Below, in pieces: positions 1-10,775 of a stretch of 32,475 nt of DNA; the first letter of the stretch is position 1, and each line of letters begins with the position of its first letter. A program made the position numbers and the translations under genes. Source of the DNA: an uncultured Clostridia bacterium (GTDB lineage: Bacteria; Bacillota; Clostridia; Oscillospirales; Oscillospiraceae); the NCBI GenBank assembly GCA_947307365.1, contig CAMZIY010000013.1, positions 1 through 32,475 of the forward strand, in the 5' to 3' direction. The notes under the pieces are model-generated. The model did not search any database, had not been told where the DNA came from, and saw nothing but the letters and a program-made list of their open reading frames with translations.

Positions 1-128
1 TGGAGCTCATGGGGGGCATGGGCATCAACTCCATCGAAGCCCTCCGGGGCAACCGGCTCATGCTCCGGGGCGCAGGCCTGAACGAAACGGAGCTGCGGAT
101 CCTTGGCATCAAGCATGCCGGAGAATAA
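1..128 (+). CDS. Glutamate synthase, FMN-binding domain protein, C-terminal fragment (truncated by window start)
   Basis: Frame 3 reads ...ELMGGMGINSIEALRGNRLMLRGAGLNETELRILGIKHAGE*, followed by ferredoxin, FAD oxidoreductase and GXGXG-domain genes as in split (archaeal-type) glutamate synthase operons. Confidence 0.7.
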   Translation, partial: ELMGGMGINSIEALRGNRLMLRGAGLNETELRILGIKHAGE

Positions 129-141
129 ATCGTCTGCGCAT

Positions 142-287
142 CGCCCCCTCATCCGTCATCCGGTTTGCGTGAGACGCCGGACGCCACCTTCCCCCGAGGG
201 GAAGGCAGCCGCTGCGGGAGGAGGGTACGAAAAGCACCCCTGGCTTCCCCTGGGGGAAGCCGGCGCGAAGCGCCTGATGAGGGGCGG
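142..287. repeat. MITE/REP-like palindromic intergenic element with inverted ends and two internal hairpins
   Basis: Inverted ends CGCCCCCTCATC (142-153) / GATGAGGGGCG (276-286); hairpins CCTTCCCC-CGA-GGGGAAGG (187-205) and GGCTTCCCC-TG-GGGGAAGCC (242-261); lies inside an operon. Confidence 0.6.
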
Positions 288-329
288 CACGCGGAGCGGG
301 CAAAAGGCCATTGCTAGGGGGAATGATAT

Positions 330-770
330 ATGAAGCGTGTTTATGTGAATGAAGACTGGTGTCTGGGCTGCCATCTGTGCGAATATAACTGCGCCTTTGC
401 CAATTCCGGCGCGCGGGACATGGTCTCCGCCCTCAAGGGCAAGGCGATCCATCCCCGCATCCGGGTGGAAGGAGAAGGGGATATCACCTACGCGGTTTCC
501 TGCCGCCACTGCAAGGATCCCCTCTGTATCCGGGGCTGCATCTCCGGGGCCCTGCACAAGGAAAACGGCACGGTCTGCATCGACCGCGACAAATGCGTGG
601 GCTGCCTCACCTGCGTACTGCTCTGCCCCTATGGGGCGGTGCTGCCGGGTCCGGACGGGGCGGCCATGAAATGCGAACTCTGCCTGAAAAACAGCTGCGG
701 CGAACCGGCCTGCGCCGCCGGCTGCCCCAACCGGGCCATTGTCTATGAGGAGCGGGAGGAAGCGAAATGA
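330..770 (+). CDS. 4Fe-4S ferredoxin-type subunit associated with glutamate synthase
   Basis: Multiple CxxCxxC...C clusters (CLGCHLCEYNC, CRHCKDPLCIRGC, CVGCLTCVLLCPYG, CELCLKNSCGEPACAAGCP); overlaps the next gene by 4 nt. Confidence 0.85.
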   Translation: MKRVYVNEDWCLGCHLCEYNCAFANSGARDMVSALKGKAIHPRIRVEGEGDITYAVSCRHCKDPLCIRGCISGALHKENGTVCIDRDKCVGCLTCVLLCPYGAVLPGPDGAAMKCELCLKNSCGEPACAAGCPNRAIVYEEREEAK

Positions 771-1999
771 AGCGATATGTCATCGTGGGCGGGAGCATCG
801 CCGGCGTCAGCTGCGCGGAGGGCATCCGCAGCCGGGACGGAGAGGGGGAGATCACCCTCGTCACCGCCGAGCCCGTGTCCAATTACGGGCGTCCCCTGAT
901 CTCCTATTATCTGGAGGGAAAAACGGATCTCAGGCGCATGAGCTGGCGGGGGGAGGACTTCTATGAGCGGAATCGGGTGAACATCCGCCACGCCACTGCG
1001 GCGGAAAAACTGGATGCCGCGGAAAAGCAGCTCACCCTCTCCACGGGGGAAAAGCTCTCCTATGACGAGATCTGCCTCTGTACCGGTTCCCACCCCTTCT
1101 CCCCCCGCTTTGAAGGGCTGGAAACGGTGGAACACCGCTTTTTCTTCACCACCCTGGCGGATGCCCTGGCCCTGGAGGAGACCGTCACGAAGGAAAGCCG
1201 GGTCCTCATCGTTGGGGCGGGCTTCATCGGCCTGAAATGCGCCGAGGGGCTGAAGGACCGGGCGGGAAGCGTCACGGTCTGCGACCTGGCGGCTCACGCC
1301 ATGAACGCCAACCTGGACGGGGACGCCTCCGCCATTCTGGAAAAGCACCTGATCTCCAACGGCCTCCGGCTGATGCTGGGGAACACTGTGACCCGCTTCG
1401 AAGGGCAGACGGCCCATATGCAGAGCGGCGAGACGGTGGACTTCGACGTGCTGGTGATCGCCATCGGCGTCCGTCCGGAGACGGCCATTTTTGCGGAGGC
1501 CGGGGGTGACGTGGGCCGGGGCATCAAGGTGAACGAGCGGCAGGAAACTTCGCTTCCCTCCGTTTATGCCGCCGGGGACTGCACGGAGAGTCTGGACGTG
1601 AGCGCCGGGGAGCCGGGGGTGCTGGCCGTGCTGCCCAATGCTTCCATGCAGGGCTTCTGCGCCGGGGTCAACATGGCCGGCGGCGGGGAGACCTTCGATA
1701 AGGGGATCAAGCTGAATTCCATCGGCTTCTTCGGCCTGCACATCATGAGCGCGGGCACCTATACCGAGCCGGTATATGAGGAAGTGACAGACACGGGCTG
1801 CAAAAAACTCTTTGCCAAAGACGGGGTGCTGACCGGCTTCATCCTCGTGGGGGACGTATCCCGGGCGGGGATCTACACCGCCCTCATACGGAACCGGACG
1901 CCCCTGGACACCCTGGATTTCGAAACACTCAAGCGAGAGCCCTCGCTGCTCCCCTTCGGGAGAGCTTACCGGGCGGAAAAGCTGGGAGGTGCGGTATGA
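767..1999 (+). CDS. NAD(P)/FAD-dependent oxidoreductase (glutamate synthase small-subunit-like / rubredoxin reductase-like)
   Basis: N-terminal VIVGGSIAGVSCAEGIR dinucleotide fold, second fold VLIVGAGFIGLKCAEGL, and YAAGDCTES FAD motif. Confidence 0.85.
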   Translation: MKRYVIVGGSIAGVSCAEGIRSRDGEGEITLVTAEPVSNYGRPLISYYLEGKTDLRRMSWRGEDFYERNRVNIRHATAAEKLDAAEKQLTLSTGEKLSYDEICLCTGSHPFSPRFEGLETVEHRFFFTTLADALALEETVTKESRVLIVGAGFIGLKCAEGLKDRAGSVTVCDLAAHAMNANLDGDASAILEKHLISNGLRLMLGNTVTRFEGQTAHMQSGETVDFDVLVIAIGVRPETAIFAEAGGDVGRGIKVNERQETSLPSVYAAGDCTESLDVSAGEPGVLAVLPNASMQGFCAGVNMAGGGETFDKGIKLNSIGFFGLHIMSAGTYTEPVYEEVTDTGCKKLFAKDGVLTGFILVGDVSRAGIYTALIRNRTPLDTLDFETLKREPSLLPFGRAYRAEKLGGAV

Positions 2000-2721
2000 C
2001 AAGGAACATCGATGCAAGGGGCATGGATTTCCAGGTCCTGAACGAACTGCTGCGCAATACGGAGGGAGACGCGGAGATCGAGGGCTGCCTGGGCCAGCGT
2101 TTCATCGGCGCGGGCATGGGGAAACGGAGCCTGAAGCTCCACGGCGTGCCCGGCAACGCCCTGGGGGCTTACCTCAACGGCGGGGAGATCGAGGTCTTCG
2201 GCAACGCCCAGGACGCGGTGGGGGACACCATGAATGCCGGGACCATCCTCGTCCACGGCAGCATCGGCGACACGGCGGGCTACGCCATGCGGGGCGGCAA
2301 GCTCTACGTCCGGGGGGACGCGGGCTACCGCACCGGCATCCACATGAAGGCTTACAAGGAGCACCTGCCGGTCATCATCATCGGCGGCCATGCAGGCTCC
2401 TTCCTGGGAGAATACCAGGCGGGAGGCATCCTGATCGTCCTGGGCCTCCATACCGACGGAAAACCCATCGTCTCCAATTATCCCTGCACGGGGATGCACG
2501 GGGGCAAGCTCTTTCTCCGCTCTGACTGCCGGGACATCCTTTTCCCCAAACAGGTGACCGCCCGGAGCGCAACGCCGGAGGACCTTTCGGAGATCGGGGA
2601 TTACCTGGCGGAATACTGCCGCATCTTCGGCCTGGACTGCGCCTCCATCATGGCTTCCCCCTTCACGGTGGTGACGCCGGACAGCGCCAATCCCTACCGG
2701 CAGATGTACGTGGCCAACTGA
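1996..2721 (+). CDS. GXGXG-domain protein (glutamate synthase alpha-subunit C-terminal domain)
   Basis: GltB3-type beta-helix repeats: [66 protein letters not shown]. Confidence 0.85.
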   Translation: MTRNIDARGMDFQVLNELLRNTEGDAEIEGCLGQRFIGAGMGKRSLKLHGVPGNALGAYLNGGEIEVFGNAQDAVGDTMNAGTILVHGSIGDTAGYAMRGGKLYVRGDAGYRTGIHMKAYKEHLPVIIIGGHAGSFLGEYQAGGILIVLGLHTDGKPIVSNYPCTGMHGGKLFLRSDCRDILFPKQVTARSATPEDLSEIGDYLAEYCRIFGLDCASIMASPFTVVTPDSANPYRQMYVAN

Positions 2722-2731
2722 GGTGAACGTC

Positions 2732-4273
2732 ATGACGGGAGAGCGCATTCTGATCCTGGATTTCGGCGGGCAGTATGACCAGCTCATCGCCCGCCGGGTT
2801 CGGGAAATGCAGATCTACTGCGAGCTGCGGCCCTGCACCATGAGCATTGACGAGATCAAAGCCTTCGGCCCCTCCGGTATCATTTTTACCGGGGGGCCCC
2901 ACAGCGTCTATGAGGAGGGAGCCCCCACCGTGGATTCGGCGGTTTTCGACCTGGGGACGCCCATCCTGGGCATTTGCTACGGCTGCCAGCTCCTGGCAAA
3001 GCTGCTGGGGGGCGAGGTGGAGCCGGCCCGGTCCGCCGGCGCCAGGGAATACGGCAAGACGGAGACGGAGTTCAATTCCGGCAGCCCGCTCCTGCGGGGC
3101 ATGGGGCAGCGCAGCGTCACCTGGATGAGCCATGGGGATTACATCTCCCGTCTGCCCGAGGGCTTTGTGCCTCTTGCCCGCAGCGCTTCCTGTCCCACCG
3201 CCGCCATCGGGGATGAGCATCGTCGCTTCTACGGGGTGCAGTTCCACCCGGAGGTGCGGCACACGGAGGAGGGGAGCCTGCTTCTGCATAACTTCCTCTA
3301 TGAAGTCTGCGCCCTTCACGGGAACTGGACCATGGAGAGCTACCGGGAGACCGCCGTCCGGGAACTGCGGGAAAAGATCGGCTCCGGCCGGGTGCTGCTG
3401 GCCCTCTCCGGCGGGGTGGATTCATCCGTCTGCGCGGCGCTGCTGGACGAAGCCGTGGGGGAGCGGCTCACCTGCGTCTTCGTGGACCATGGCCTCCTGA
3501 GAAAGGACGAGGGGGACCAGGTGGAGGCCGCTTTCGCCGGGCGGAAGCTCCGCTTCCTCCGGGTGGACGCGGGAAAACGCTTCCTGGGGCGGCTGAAGGG
3601 CGTGCGGAAGCCGGAGGAGAAGCGGAAGCGCATCGGAGAGGAATTCATCCGGGTCTTCGAGGAGGAGAGCCGGAAGCTGGGCACCATCGAATACCTGGCC
3701 CAGGGTACCATCTACCCGGACGTGATCGAATCCGGCGCGGGCTCCGCCGCCGTCATCAAGAGCCACCACAATGTGGGGGGCCTCCCAGCGGAGGTGGGCT
3801 TCAGGGGAATCGTGGAACCCCTGCGGAGTCTGTTCAAGGATGAAGTGCGGAAGCTCGGCCGCGAACTGGACCTGCCGGAAAGCCTGGTGAGCCGCCAGCC
3901 CTTCCCCGGACCGGGGCTTGCCATCCGCATCATCGGCACGGTGACAGCGGAAAAGCTTGCGATCCTCCGGGAGGCGGACGCCATTTTCCGGGAGGAGATG
4001 GCCGCAGCCGGGCTGCAGGGGACTGCGGATCAGTATTTCGCAGCCCTCACCAATATGCGATCCGTAGGGGTCATGGGGGACGGGCGGAGCTACGACTGCG
4101 CCGTGGCCCTCCGGGCGGTGAGCACCGAGGACTTTATGACGGCGGACTGGACCAGGCTGCCCTACGACTTCCTGGACCGGGTGAGCGTCCGCATCTGCAA
4201 CGAGGTACCGGGAGTGAACCGCGTGCTCTACGATATCACTTCCAAGCCTCCGGCCACGGTGGAATACGAATAA
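2732..4273 (+). CDS. guaA: GMP synthase (glutamine-hydrolysing)
   Basis: GATase ([32 protein letters not shown]), PP-loop [11 protein letters not shown], and C-terminal [14 protein letters not shown]...[12 protein letters not shown]. Confidence 0.97.
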   Translation: MTGERILILDFGGQYDQLIARRVREMQIYCELRPCTMSIDEIKAFGPSGIIFTGGPHSVYEEGAPTVDSAVFDLGTPILGICYGCQLLAKLLGGEVEPARSAGAREYGKTETEFNSGSPLLRGMGQRSVTWMSHGDYISRLPEGFVPLARSASCPTAAIGDEHRRFYGVQFHPEVRHTEEGSLLLHNFLYEVCALHGNWTMESYRETAVRELREKIGSGRVLLALSGGVDSSVCAALLDEAVGERLTCVFVDHGLLRKDEGDQVEAAFAGRKLRFLRVDAGKRFLGRLKGVRKPEEKRKRIGEEFIRVFEEESRKLGTIEYLAQGTIYPDVIESGAGSAAVIKSHHNVGGLPAEVGFRGIVEPLRSLFKDEVRKLGRELDLPESLVSRQPFPGPGLAIRIIGTVTAEKLAILREADAIFREEMAAAGLQGTADQYFAALTNMRSVGVMGDGRSYDCAVALRAVSTEDFMTADWTRLPYDFLDRVSVRICNEVPGVNRVLYDITSKPPATVEYE

Positions 4274-4279
4274 AGCTCA

Positions 4280-4307
4280 GATCGGCCCCGCTTCCGGGGA
4301 TCCGATC
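4280..4307 (+). other. Intergenic hairpin between guaA and dapF
   Basis: GATCGG-CCCCG-CTTC-CGGGG-AT-CCGATC; no following T-tract. Confidence 0.4.
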
Positions 4308-4325
4308 CGAAAAGAGGAGGAAACC

Positions 4326-5120
4326 ATGCACTTCACAAAAATGCAGGGGTTGGGAAACGACTATCTCTATGTGTACGGAACGGTCCCCGAAGACGCCCCG
4401 TCTCTCTCCGTCCGCCTGTCGGACCGGCACTTCGGGCCGGGTTCTGACGGGATGATCTGGATCTCTCCCTCGAACAAGGCGGACTTTTCCATGCGCATCT
4501 TCAACGCAGACGGGAGCGAAGCCCGGATGTGCGGAAACGGCATCCGCTGCGTGGGGAAATACGTATATGACAAGGGCTATACGGACAAGACCCGCCTGAC
4601 GATCGAGACCCTGGCAGGGCTTCGTACCCTGGAGCTGCATACCGCCGGGGGAAGGGTGAAGACCGTCACCGTGGAAATGGGCCGGGCGGCGGTCTCCCCG
4701 GAGAAGGACCTGGAGGTGGAAGGGGAGAAGATCCTGTGCACCCCCGTGGATGTGGGGAACCCCCACGCGGTGCTCTTTGTGGAGGACGCGGAGGGCGCGC
4801 CCCTCTGTACCATGGGGCCGAAAATCGAGAAGCACCCGGACTTCCCCGGCGGGGTGAACGTGGAGTTCATCCAGGTTTTGAAGAAAAACCATATGCGCAT
4901 GCGGGTGTGGGAACGGGGCAGCGGAGTCACCCTGGCCTGCGGTACCGGCGCCTGCGCCTCCGCCGCCGCCGCGGTGAGCTGTGGGAGCTGTGATCCCGGA
5001 ACACCCATCCGGGTGGAGCTGGACGGGGGCGTTCTCAACATCGAGGTCAGTCCCCAGGGAGATCTGCGCATGACCGGACCCTGCGAATTTGTGTACGAAG
5101 GGGATGTGGAGCTATGCTGA
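4326..5120 (+). CDS. dapF: Diaminopimelate epimerase
   Basis: MHFTKMQGLGNDYLYV, ADGSEARMCGNGIRCVGKYV and ACGTGACASAAAA catalytic motifs; RBS aggagg. Confidence 0.96.
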   Translation: MHFTKMQGLGNDYLYVYGTVPEDAPSLSVRLSDRHFGPGSDGMIWISPSNKADFSMRIFNADGSEARMCGNGIRCVGKYVYDKGYTDKTRLTIETLAGLRTLELHTAGGRVKTVTVEMGRAAVSPEKDLEVEGEKILCTPVDVGNPHAVLFVEDAEGAPLCTMGPKIEKHPDFPGGVNVEFIQVLKKNHMRMRVWERGSGVTLACGTGACASAAAAVSCGSCDPGTPIRVELDGGVLNIEVSPQGDLRMTGPCEFVYEGDVELC

Positions 5121-6298
5121 CGCCCAACAGACATTACGGGGAATTGAAGGATTCCTATCTCTTCGCCCGGATCGCCGAAAAGACCGCCGCCTACCTCCGG
5201 GCGCATCCCGGGAAGAAGCTCCTGCGCATGGGCATCGGGGACGTGTCCCAGCCCCTGTGTCCGGCGGTGATCCAGGCCCTGCATGGAGCGGTGGAGGACC
5301 AGGCCCGGAAGGAGACCTTCCGGGGCTATCAGTCGGAGCTGGGGACAGATTTCCTCCGCGCCGCCGTTGCGGAGCACTACGGCGAACGGGGTACCGCCCT
5401 CAGCCCGGAGGAGGTCTTCGTCTCCTCCGGGGCCAGCGACGAGCTGGGCCACATCCTGGACCTCTTCGATCCCGCCTGTCCCGCCCTGATCCCCGAACCC
5501 GCCTATCCCGCCTATGTGGATGCCAGCATCCTGGCCGGGCGGCGGATCATCCACCTGCCCACGGGAAGGGAGGGGGGCTTTCTGCCGGATCCCTCCGGGG
5601 CAAAGGAGGGGGATCTGATCTACCTCTGTTCCCCCAACAACCCCACCGGCTCCGTGCTGGACCGGGAGCGGCTTCAGGCCTGGGTGGACCACGCCAACCG
5701 CACCGGGGCGGTGATCCTCTTTGACGCGGCCTATGAGGCGTTTATTTCAGATCCCGCGCTTCCCCACAGTATCTTTGAGATGGAGGGAGCCAGGACCTGC
5801 GCCATTGAGATCTGCTCCCTGTCCAAGACTGCGGGCTTCACCGGTACCCGCGCGGGGTATACGGTCATCCCGAAGGAACTGGAGCGGGGCGGGATGAATC
5901 TGCGGCAGATGTGGGTGCGCAACCGCACGACAAAGTCCAACGGCGTCTCCTATATCCTCCAGCGGGGAGCGGCGGCGGTGTTCACGCCGGAAGGCCAGAA
6001 GCAGATCCACGAGACCCTGGACATCTACAAGCAAAACGCCAGGACCCTGGGAGAAACCCTGGATAAGCTGGGCATCTGGTATACCGGGGGGAAAAACGCC
6101 CCCTATATCTGGCTGGCCTGCCCCGGCGGCATGGGGAGCTGGGACTTCTTCGACAGGCTCCTTGCGGAGATACAGGTCGTCGGCACCCCCGGGGAAGGCT
6201 TCGGGGCCTGCGGGGAGGGGTATTTCCGCTTCTCCGCCTTCGGGGACCCGGGGGACACCCTGGAGGCCTGCAGCAGGCTGGAAGCGCTGTTGGGATGA
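5114..6298 (+). CDS. dapL: LL-diaminopimelate aminotransferase
   Basis: Class I/II aminotransferase with SSGASDELG, SPNNPTG, FDAAYEAFIS and CSLSKTAGFTGTRAGY; follows dapF. Confidence 0.93.
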   Translation: MLTPNRHYGELKDSYLFARIAEKTAAYLRAHPGKKLLRMGIGDVSQPLCPAVIQALHGAVEDQARKETFRGYQSELGTDFLRAAVAEHYGERGTALSPEEVFVSSGASDELGHILDLFDPACPALIPEPAYPAYVDASILAGRRIIHLPTGREGGFLPDPSGAKEGDLIYLCSPNNPTGSVLDRERLQAWVDHANRTGAVILFDAAYEAFISDPALPHSIFEMEGARTCAIEICSLSKTAGFTGTRAGYTVIPKELERGGMNLRQMWVRNRTTKSNGVSYILQRGAAAVFTPEGQKQIHETLDIYKQNARTLGETLDKLGIWYTGGKNAPYIWLACPGGMGSWDFFDRLLAEIQVVGTPGEGFGACGEGYFRFSAFGDPGDTLEACSRLEALLG

Positions 6299-6403
6299 AA
6301 TGCCCGCTGAGCCGGCGTGAACTTCCGCTGCGCGGAATGAAATGCGGCCACGCCGCATGAAAGATCGCCCTCCGGGCGACATGGCGGGATCCCTCCCTGG
6401 GAT
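6295..6403. repeat. Tandem hairpin array (~21-nt period, ATGAA-like linkers)
   Basis: Successive hairpins TTCCG-ctgcg-CGGAA, ATGCGGC-cac-GCCGCAT, TCGCCC-tcc-GGGCGA, ATCCC-tccct-GGGAT, separated by rTGAA-type linkers. Confidence 0.6.
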
Positions 6404-6408
6404 GATAA

Positions 6409-6438
6409 AAAAGGGGCCGTTGCAAAACGGCCCCTTTT
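6409..6438. terminator. Bidirectional intrinsic terminator between dapL and pyrG
   Basis: AAAAGGGGCCGTT-gcaa-AACGGCCCCTTTT perfect 13-bp stem between convergent genes. Confidence 0.85.
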
Positions 6439-6493
6439 CCTTGCGTATGGGTGAATCCTCATGCGCCGAACAGACGCGATTCACGACCGAAGG

Positions 6494-8173
<1,680 letters not shown>

Positions 8174-8184
8174 TCAACGGCGGT

Positions 8185-8213
8185 ATTGTATCCTTCCGCA
8201 GAAAAAAAGTCAA
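8185..8213 (-). promoter_or_regulatory. SigA-type promoter for pyrG
   Basis: − strand TTGACT (8213-8208), 17-nt spacer, TACAAT (8190-8185). Confidence 0.85.
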
Positions 8214-8232
8214 TGGGAAATGCAGAAAAACC

Positions 8233-8261
8233 TTGCAGTATTTACACCATTACGCTAAAAT
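8233..8261 (+). promoter_or_regulatory. SigA-type promoter for glnA
   Basis: TTGCAG (8233-8238), 17-nt spacer, TAAAAT (8256-8261), 32 nt before the glnA ATG. Confidence 0.65.
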
Positions 8262-8293
8262 GCTGAACAGGATCAAAAAAGGAGCGAAGCAGC

Positions 8294-9514
8294 ATGAAGT
8301 ACACACCGGACGAGGTCATCCAGTACGTGCAGGAGGAGGATGTAAAATTCATCCGCATGGCCTTCTGCGATATTTACGGCAAGCAGCGGAACGTGGCCAT
8401 CATGCCAACGGAGCTGCCCCGTGCCTTTGAATACGGTATCGCCTTCGATGCCTCCGCCATACCCGGTTTCCGTACGGGCCACCGCTCCGACCTCTTTCTG
8501 CGGCCCAATGCGGACACCCTGAAGGAACTGCCCTGGCGGCCGCAGCACGGCCGGGTGGCCCACATGTTCTGCGATATCCTCCATCCCGACGGCACGCCCT
8601 TCGCTGCGGACACCCGCGCCATTCTCCGCCGGGCGGTGGAGCATGCAGAAAAGAAGGGCTATACCTTCCGCTTCGGCACGGAGATGGAATTCTACCTTTT
8701 CAAGCTGGATCAGAACGGTGAACCCACAAAGGAGCCCTTCGACCACGCAGGCTATATGGAGGTGGCTCCGGACGACCGGGGAGAGAACGTGCGCCGGGAC
8801 ATCTGTCTTACCCTGGAACGCATGGGCATCCTGCCGGAGAGCTCCCACCATGAGAGCGGCCCGGGACAGAACGAGATCGATTTCCGCTACGCGGACCCGA
8901 TCTCCGCCGCAGACAACGCCATCCTCTTCCGCAGCGTAGTTAAGGCCATCGCCGCGCAAAACGGGCTTTGGGCGGACTTCGATCCCCGTCCGCTGCCGGA
9001 CTGGGACGGAAACGGCATGCACATCAACCTCTCCGCCGCACGGAACGGCGCCGATCTCTCCCCCCTGGACCTGATCCCCGGGCTCCTGGCGCACAGCCGG
9101 GATGTGACCCTGTTCCTGAACCCGACGGCGGATTCTTACGCCCGCCTGGGCCGGGACAAGGCGCCCCTGTATATCTCCTGGTCCGAGGAGAACCGCAGCC
9201 AGCTTCTGCGGATCCCTGCCGCCTCCGGGCGCTTCCGCCGCCTGGAGCTCCGCTCCCCGGACTCCACCGCGAATCCCTACCTGGCTTTCGCCCTGCTGAT
9301 CTATGCCGCCCTGGATGGGATGGAGCGGGGACTGCCTATGCCGGAGCCTGCGGATATGGATCTGCTGGAGACCGATCCGGAGACCTTGCGGGATTTTGAA
9401 CACCTGCCCAGGGACCTGGAGGAGGCTGTTCGGGTCGCCCGGGAAAGCGCCTTCATCCGGGAGTACGTCCCGGAGCAGGTGCTTCGGGCCTATACGCCGG
9501 GAAGCGGCAAGTAA
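8294..9514 (+). CDS. glnA: Glutamine synthetase (type I)
   Basis: VKFIRMAFCDIYGKQRNVAI, FRFGTEMEFYLF, HHESGPGQNEIDFRYADPISAADN, NGMHINLS, RRLELRSPDSTANPYLAFALLIYA. Confidence 0.95.
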   Translation: MKYTPDEVIQYVQEEDVKFIRMAFCDIYGKQRNVAIMPTELPRAFEYGIAFDASAIPGFRTGHRSDLFLRPNADTLKELPWRPQHGRVAHMFCDILHPDGTPFAADTRAILRRAVEHAEKKGYTFRFGTEMEFYLFKLDQNGEPTKEPFDHAGYMEVAPDDRGENVRRDICLTLERMGILPESSHHESGPGQNEIDFRYADPISAADNAILFRSVVKAIAAQNGLWADFDPRPLPDWDGNGMHINLSAARNGADLSPLDLIPGLLAHSRDVTLFLNPTADSYARLGRDKAPLYISWSEENRSQLLRIPAASGRFRRLELRSPDSTANPYLAFALLIYAALDGMERGLPMPEPADMDLLETDPETLRDFEHLPRDLEEAVRVARESAFIREYVPEQVLRAYTPGSGK

Positions 9515-9547
9515 CCCGCCCGGAAGCCAATTTGAACGAAGAAGGGA

Positions 9548-10141
9548 GTGAGCGTTACGGTATTTCAGAGCGATACCTACAGCGTACTGCTGGTCTCTGC
9601 CTCGGAAAAATTCAATGCCGCCGCCCGCACCCTGCTTCCTGCCACGGACTTCTGGCCTGTGACCGCCGTCTCCAGCGTGGGGGAGGCGCAGCGCAGGCTG
9701 GTGAACGGGAGTTATGACCTCATTCTGGTGAACGCCCCTCTGCCGGACGATATGGGGCTGGATTTTGCGGAGGAGGCAAGCCGGGAGAGTGACGCGGCGG
9801 TGCTGCTGCTGATCCGCAGCGAGCTGTATGACGAAACTTACTACCGTCTGCTGCCCTCCGGGGCGGCGACCCTGGCCAAGCCCGTGAATCAGCAGACGCT
9901 GGCCCAGGGCCTTCGGATGCTCTGCGCCATGCGGGAGCGCCTCAAGGTGGTGCGTCAGCACCAGGGCACGGTGGAGGAGAAGATCCAGGAGATCCGTCTG
10001 ATCAACCGGGCAAAATGGCTCCTGATCGAATGTCTGCACATGACGGAGCCTGAAGCCCACCGGTATATCACCCGGCAGGCCATGGAGCAGCGCACCGGCA
10101 AAAAAGAGATCGCGGAGAACGTCATACGGACCTATCAGTGA
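9548..10141 (+). CDS. Response-regulator-like protein with degenerate receiver and C-terminal ANTAR RNA-binding domain
   Basis: GTG start; receiver-like N-terminus with TLAKPVN; C-terminus RAKWLLIECLHMTEPEAHRYITRQAMEQRTGKKEIAENVIRTY matches ANTAR. Confidence 0.85.
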   Translation: MSVTVFQSDTYSVLLVSASEKFNAAARTLLPATDFWPVTAVSSVGEAQRRLVNGSYDLILVNAPLPDDMGLDFAEEASRESDAAVLLLIRSELYDETYYRLLPSGAATLAKPVNQQTLAQGLRMLCAMRERLKVVRQHQGTVEEKIQEIRLINRAKWLLIECLHMTEPEAHRYITRQAMEQRTGKKEIAENVIRTYQ

Positions 10142-10174
10142 GACTGCCCGTTGTTTGCCCAGGCGATCGGATCC

Positions 10175-10295
10175 TTTACCTTTTTTGAAATACCCGGGAT
10201 CGAATCAAACAGAGAAAGCACGCAACCCTTGCGGTTGCGTGCTTTTTTGCTGGAGCTGGATGTCGGACTTGAACCGACGACCTCATGATTACGAA
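10175..10295. repeat. Left copy of perfect 121-bp direct repeat (contains 3' half of tRNA-Thr and its terminator hairpin)
   Basis: Identical to 17136-17256 on base-by-base comparison. Confidence 0.95.
10251..10295 (-). pseudogene. Truncated tRNA-Thr(CGU): 3' half only, starting at the anticodon loop
   Basis: Same sequence as nt 32 to CCA of the intact tRNA at 17212-17287; 5' half absent. Confidence 0.9.
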
Positions 10296-10719
10296 ATATG
10301 GATGCGCCTTATATTGCCTGTCGTTGCTTGTGCTTGCCTGTGTCTGCAAACCATTGAAAATAAAGGGATTGCGCGATTTCATCTATTAACGCCTGTTGCA
10401 GCTTGCGATTGCCTTACCTCTGCTTTTTCGCCTGTTCCGCTGCTTTTTTCTCTGCTTTTCTTTGAGGAATTTTAAAGGGACATTTCTTCGAGTTAATCCA
10501 GCCATGCGAAAGGGACAGCGAGAATCATCGTTATTCAACCACTTCTGGAATATACCGGCAATACTCGCCGTCTGTATTTAGCTAAGAGCGGCAGGCCACG
10601 CGAATTCACGCGCGGCCTGGTTTCCTTTTGCTCAAGAAGCGGTCTGGTACCATACGGCGTTGACCTTCCGTATACTGGAAACGCCTGTTTGCTCTGTGGT
10701 GTATGCAATTGACAAAGAA

Positions 10720-10749
10720 GGAAGCAGATGGATCTCTCCATCCGCTTCC
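10720..10749 (-). terminator. Terminator downstream of BspA-like gene
   Basis: − strand GGAAGCGGATGG-agagat-CCATCTGCTTCC followed by TTCTTTG. Confidence 0.6.
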
Positions 10750-10775
10750 CGTTTTGCTTTTCGCCCGGGCGGGGC

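Noticed and set aside
743-2017. 424-aa − strand ORF
   Set aside because: Antisense to the FAD oxidoreductase gene with clear dinucleotide-binding motifs.
6295-6403. CRISPR array interpretation of the hairpin tandem
   Set aside because: No constant ≥20-nt repeat; the variable parts are self-complementary stems and no cas genes are nearby.
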